5,696 bases of DNA, from NCBI GenBank assembly GCA_024763185.1, contig JANTFY010000160.1, forward strand, positions 1 through 5,696. Direction: 5' to 3'. Source of the DNA: Gammaproteobacteria bacterium. GTDB taxonomy: Bacteria; Pseudomonadota; Gammaproteobacteria; GCA-001735895. Numbering within the stretch: the first letter of the stretch is position 1; the number at the start of each line of letters is the position of its first letter. A model generated the notes under the pieces. The model did no database searches. It had not been told where the DNA came from and saw nothing but the letters and a program-made list of their open reading frames with translations. This document shows, piece by piece, positions 4,816-5,696 of this stretch. Made by a program: the position numbers and the translations under genes.

Positions 4816-5694
4816 ATGGATTTAGGAATTATTGGCATTGGTCAGATGGGGCGAGCGTTTGTGGAACGCTTGCGTTTACAGGGTTTTACGTTCCATGTTT
4901 ATAATCGTACCCGGGACAACATCGGGGGGCTGGAAGATACGGGTGTTATAGTGTGTTCCACGGCCGAGGAGTTGATCGGGTCATGCAACACGATAATTTT
5001 AATGGTCAGTGATGCGCAAGCGATCCGCGAGGTTCTGAAGCTTGATCAGCCTGGCGTTAAGTCATCTGGGCTGCAGGATAAAACTATCCTGCAAATGGCA
5101 ACGATTGCCCCGGGCCAGTCTGTCGCCATCAGCAAAGCTGTAATATCTTGCGGCGGTCGTTACCTGGAGGCTCCCGTGCTTGGCAGCATACCCGAGGCGA
5201 AAGCAGGCACCCTGATTATTATGGCTGGCGGGCCTAAAGATGTGTTCGAGGATAGCTTGCCGGTTTTGCAGGCCCTGGGTACAGCGCCCCGCTATGTTGG
5301 CGAAACCGGTTCTGCGGCTGCACTCAAGCTGGCCATGAACCAGTTGATTGCTGCATTGACCGCCGGCTTCTCACTGAGCCTGGGTTATGCCATTAGCCAT
5401 GGTGTCGATACCGATCTGTTTATGGATACCGTACGCGACAGTGCGCTGTATGCAAAAACCTACGATAAAAAGCTGGAAAAATACCTCAGCCGGGACTTTG
5501 GCAAGGCCAACTTTTCAACCAGGCACCTGCTTAAGGATATCCGGCTTTTTATCGAAGATGCCCAGGCGGCAGATTTAAATACGGCCGCGCTGCAAGGTAT
5601 CGAGCAGATAACCAGTCAAACGGTCGAGGAGGGGTTTGATGTGATGGATTATTCATCGATTTACCGGACCATCTTTCCAGACAGTAAACGCTAG
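4816..5694 (+). CDS. NAD(P)-dependent beta-hydroxyacid dehydrogenase family protein
   Basis: This 292-residue protein has the length and layout of the 3-hydroxyisobutyrate dehydrogenase / glyoxylate (succinic semialdehyde) reductase family, which interconverts beta- or alpha-hydroxyacids and their keto or aldehyde forms in the cytoplasm. The Rossmann fold begins with GIGQMG (7-12). NRT at 30-32, after the second strand, is typical of members that accept NADPH. The substrate loop is EAPVLG (118-123) followed by a GTLIIMAGG strand (131-139). The catalytic lysine is K171, with N175 one turn on, in the KLAMN segment, and K240-D241 of the LLKDIRL helix matches the conserved C-terminal site. The substrate loop departs from the usual APVSG by having Leu at 122. 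ATG 4816 follows AAGG (4806-4809) by 6 bases. The gene is divergent from the membrane/YEATS-like pair. The family is certain; the substrate is not. Confidence 0.9.
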   Translation: MDLGIIGIGQMGRAFVERLRLQGFTFHVYNRTRDNIGGLEDTGVIVCSTAEELIGSCNTIILMVSDAQAIREVLKLDQPGVKSSGLQDKTILQMATIAPGQSVAISKAVISCGGRYLEAPVLGSIPEAKAGTLIIMAGGPKDVFEDSLPVLQALGTAPRYVGETGSAAALKLAMNQLIAALTAGFSLSLGYAISHGVDTDLFMDTVRDSALYAKTYDKKLEKYLSRDFGKANFSTRHLLKDIRLFIEDAQAADLNTAALQGIEQITSQTVEEGFDVMDYSSIYRTIFPDSKR

Positions 5695-5696
5695 GC

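Noticed and set aside
1..5696. tRNA, rRNA, CRISPR array, insertion sequence or attachment site
   Set aside because: I looked for clover-leaf arms, regularly spaced direct repeats, transposase motifs and terminal inverted repeats on both strands and saw none.

Overview
This looks like a stretch of gammaproteobacterial chromosome, perhaps from an aquatic or marine lineage. The guess is weak. It rests on roughly 50% GC in the coding parts, sigma70-like promoter boxes, strong Shine-Dalgarno (SD) sites and the general look of the proteins. No gene here fixes the taxon.

Layout. Positions 1-3418 hold the start of a contractile injection system (CIS, a phage-tail-like particle) operon, read on the minus strand. 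Its order is: an unrecognised 56-residue protein (3418-3248), the contractile sheath (3117-1276), the T4 gp19-type inner tube (1201-692), and a CxxC-bearing protein like the T4 baseplate hub assembly chaperone family, cut by the window edge (677-1). A candidate sigma70 promoter with a perfect TTGACA and an upstream AT tract (3580-3532) precedes the operon. A nested inverted repeat (3168-3248) lies between the small gene and the sheath gene.

Positions 3561-3750 are AT-rich, with no gene and no clear terminator. Next, still on the minus strand, comes a compact two-gene unit: a three-helix membrane protein (4621-4142) followed after 16 bases by a stand-alone prokaryotic YEATS-like domain protein (4125-3751). 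A 194-base divergent intergenic region separates this pair from a plus-strand beta-hydroxyacid dehydrogenase family gene (4816-5694), probably an unrelated housekeeping or metabolic gene.

How they work together. Sheath and tube are the two polymers of a contractile nanomachine, and the chaperone-like protein would help assemble its baseplate hub. No capsid, portal or terminase gene is visible, but the window covers too little of the locus to exclude a prophage tail on that ground alone. The best candidates for new biology are the duplicated surface domain in the sheath, the unannotated small gene with its structured downstream leader, and the membrane/YEATS pair. A functional link between that pair and the injection system is not shown by the sequence. 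It rests only on adjacency, shared direction and the lack of a visible terminator between them.
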